64,000 bases of DNA, taken from positions 843,781 to 907,780 of the forward strand of contig NZ_SJPX01000004.1 in assembly GCF_007860175.1 (NCBI RefSeq), given 5' to 3'. The stretch comes from Rubripirellula reticaptiva. Lineage in GTDB: Bacteria; Planctomycetota; Planctomycetia; Pirellulales; Pirellulaceae. Below the pieces are notes generated by a model that was given only the letters and a program-made list of their open reading frames with translations, ran no database searches and was not told the origin of the DNA. Both the position numbers and the translations under genes were made by a program. Shown here piece by piece: positions 62,615 through 64,000 of this stretch (position 1 is the first letter of the stretch; every line of letters starts with the position of its first letter).

Positions 62615-63328
62615 TTAATGGGGCGTCACGATCTCGCCTTGGCCACCAACCGCACGGTCGCCTCGCCGGGTCGAGACTTGTTGATCTTGCAGTCGCGACC
62701 AAAATTCCACCAAGTGGCCCGTTTCTGGCGGTGCAATCAAGGAGGCGATCAAAAAGTCAGACTCCACCGGATCAGAAAAGCGTCCGTCTGCCAAAATTGG
62801 CATTTGGGAAACAATCAAGCTGCCCCGTCGCATGCCGATCGCAAAATCATGACCAATTTTTCCAGCGATCACGATGGTGCCGGCCACCATGTGAGCGGCG
62901 GCGAACCGACCCACGTTGCCGCAGATCCAGATCTCGCCACGCCGCATTCGATGGCCCGCGTAATCACCGACGTTCCCGGTAATAACGATTCGGCCGCCCG
63001 ACATGCCGAGTCGTTTGCCGTCCGCGGCACCACCCAGGAAATTGCCTGCGTCGCCGACAACTTTCAATTCGCCCGACGACAAAGCGGCGCCGATGTGATC
63101 GAACCGGCGCAGGTCGCCTCGCAATTCCACGGTGTCCGGGCCATCGGAATCCTGAACATCAAACCAGTCACCGATCGTTTGACGTCCCAGCGAAATTTTC
63201 TTGATTTCGGCGAGTGATTTGTCGCCAAAGTTCTTGGCGTCGATTGGGGACGCGTCGATGTTTTCGGCGCAGGTCTCAACTTTGTTTTCAGGGGGCTTTT
63301 GCTTTTGCGTCAGAGTCCACTTGGTCAT
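62615..63328 (-). CDS. fhcC: Formylmethanofuran dehydrogenase subunit C homologue (FhcC)
   Basis: About 237 residues from the ATG at 63328, which overlaps the stop of ftr by four bases (ATGA). Beta-helix repeats of the FwdC family are clear: GGRIVITGNVGDYAGHRMRRGEIWICGNVGRFAAAHMVAGTIVIAG and MRRGSLIVSQMP. In bacteria with H4MPT this belongs to the formyltransferase/hydrolase complex that releases formate from formyl-methanofuran analogues. It is translationally coupled to ftr. The longer frame to 63427 is not needed. Confidence 0.93.
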   Translation of the reverse strand: MTKWTLTQKQKPPENKVETCAENIDASPIDAKNFGDKSLAEIKKISLGRQTIGDWFDVQDSDGPDTVELRGDLRRFDHIGAALSSGELKVVGDAGNFLGGAADGKRLGMSGGRIVITGNVGDYAGHRMRRGEIWICGNVGRFAAAHMVAGTIVIAGKIGHDFAIGMRRGSLIVSQMPILADGRFSDPVESDFLIASLIAPPETGHLVEFWSRLQDQQVSTRRGDRAVGGQGEIVTPH

Positions 63329-64000
63329 TGCATCACCTCGGCTAAATGAAAGTGATGCTTGCCTAATTTTCCGCCGTAGTTGCCGGCGGTTACGCGTAAC
63401 AGTCCGTTTCCGCCCGCCGCTTTGCATGCCGCGGTGACGCCAACTTTGATCGAGTTGGCGATTGCATCAAACGACAGCCCGTCGATCACGATTTCCATCG
63501 CGATGGTTTCGTCATCACGCAGCAGTGATGGTGTCATCGTTCGCAGCGTGGGGCAAAATGCATCGTTGGTGGACGCGAACAGCGCCGGATACTTTGATCC
63601 GACTTTGGATCCGCTACGCGCCGCGCCACCGGGGAATGGAGTGATCATGTCGGGAAGGTCTCGCATTGCATCCACGGCTGCACGGCAGGCTTTTGAGATC
63701 GCCTCGATCGAATTCCCTAGCAGCAAAAAGTTGCCACCGCCAATGCCGTTGATTCTCGCCACATCATGTTCGCAAACAAACTCACCGTCCATCACTGGGA
63801 TACGCCAATAACGGCGTCCCTTGGCGTAGCCGGCTGCGGGGGTGACTTTGCTGATCTGATTACCGTCGCCAAAGTAGCGAATCGTTTTGCCAAGCGGGAT
63901 TCGTTTCGGGTGCATCGACTTGTCACCGACGATGCCGGCGTAAAGCGCCGATGTTGGGCAGGTCAAAACGCACTGACCGACTCGGCGCGGAATCTGCTTT
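63325..64000 (-). CDS. ftr: Formylmethanofuran:H4MPT formyltransferase (Ftr/FhcD), 5' part outside window
   Basis: The frame is open to the right edge, so the gene is cut there; the visible C-terminal part (about 224 residues) starts KQIPRRVGQCVLTCPTSA. Ftr motifs: YWRIPVMDGEFVCE, GGAARSGSKVGSKY, ASTNDAFCPTLR, EIVIDGLSFDAI and TAGNYGGKLGKHHFHLAE. It moves formyl between methanofuran and tetrahydromethanopterin analogues. Together with fhcC downstream it forms part of the bacterial fhc operon used for formaldehyde oxidation or C1 balance, known from planctomycetes. Length of the whole is about 300 in the family. Confidence 0.95.
   Translation of the reverse strand, partial: KQIPRRVGQCVLTCPTSALYAGIVGDKSMHPKRIPLGKTIRYFGDGNQISKVTPAAGYAKGRRYWRIPVMDGEFVCEHDVARINGIGGGNFLLLGNSIEAISKACRAAVDAMRDLPDMITPFPGGAARSGSKVGSKYPALFASTNDAFCPTLRTMTPSLLRDDETIAMEIVIDGLSFDAIANSIKVGVTAACKAAGGNGLLRVTAGNYGGKLGKHHFHLAEVMQ

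Overview
The window reads as chromosome from a marine planctomycete of the Pirellulaceae (Rhodopirellula-like). Evidence: a BBP7-type outer-membrane protein, a DUF1559 prepilin-like protein, two PEP-CTERM proteins, a sulfatase beside a DUF1501 / cytochrome-DUF1549-DUF1553 pair, very large PQQ-propeller and DUF11 surface proteins, and tetrahydromethanopterin C1 genes at the right edge. Gene density is high, operons are short, and no transposase, integrase, phage gene or CRISPR array is visible.

Left part (1-19 kb): the 3' end of a 5S rRNA gene with a strong UUCG terminator, then secY-adk detached from ribosomal protein genes, a giant exported PQQ-like propeller protein, a small conserved-looking protein, a secreted esterase, a PEP-CTERM M64 peptidase, an FG-GAP protein overlapping a MazG-like pyrophosphohydrolase, a MaoC-like protein, a divergent RNase HII-like protein, a secreted double-Dabb protein, a lipoprotein joining a P-ring (FlgI)-like segment to HEAT repeats, and a CinA homologue with a degenerate C-terminal domain.

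Middle (19-31 kb): surface and envelope genes on the minus strand. These are a six-DUF11 cell-surface protein, a BBP7 outer-membrane protein, a 14-bp tandem repeat, a TerB-like/CbxX AAA+/zinc-ribbon ATPase, an N-formylglutamate amidohydrolase homologue lacking its metal-ligand histidines, a Gly-rich secreted protein and a polyprenyl-phosphate sugar transferase.

31-44 kb: oligoendopeptidase F, an ABC exporter, then a clear cobalamin (B12) riboswitch controlling a DUF1559 plus DUF4465-PEP-CTERM gene pair. This is the most interesting unit in the window and a candidate surface corrinoid-binding or capture system. Nearby are a P-II-like protein with an unknown partner gene, a secreted CxxC protein, a beta-propeller/di-haem cytochrome, a lipase, a GDPD and truB.

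44-64 kb: a NUDIX hydrolase, an aquaporin, a second secreted esterase, a haemolysin-III protein, an M20 amidohydrolase, an alpha/beta hydrolase without its nucleophile, tRNA-His, the primary-type sigma factor, GlnE with a degenerate deadenylylation site, a sulfatase convergent with PSCyt-DUF1501, a TlpA-like thioredoxin, and the fhcC/ftr genes of the H4MPT C1 pathway, which run off the right end. A recurring theme is conserved enzyme folds whose catalytic residues have been replaced: the FGase homologue, CinA C-domain, alpha/beta hydrolase and GlnE N-domain.
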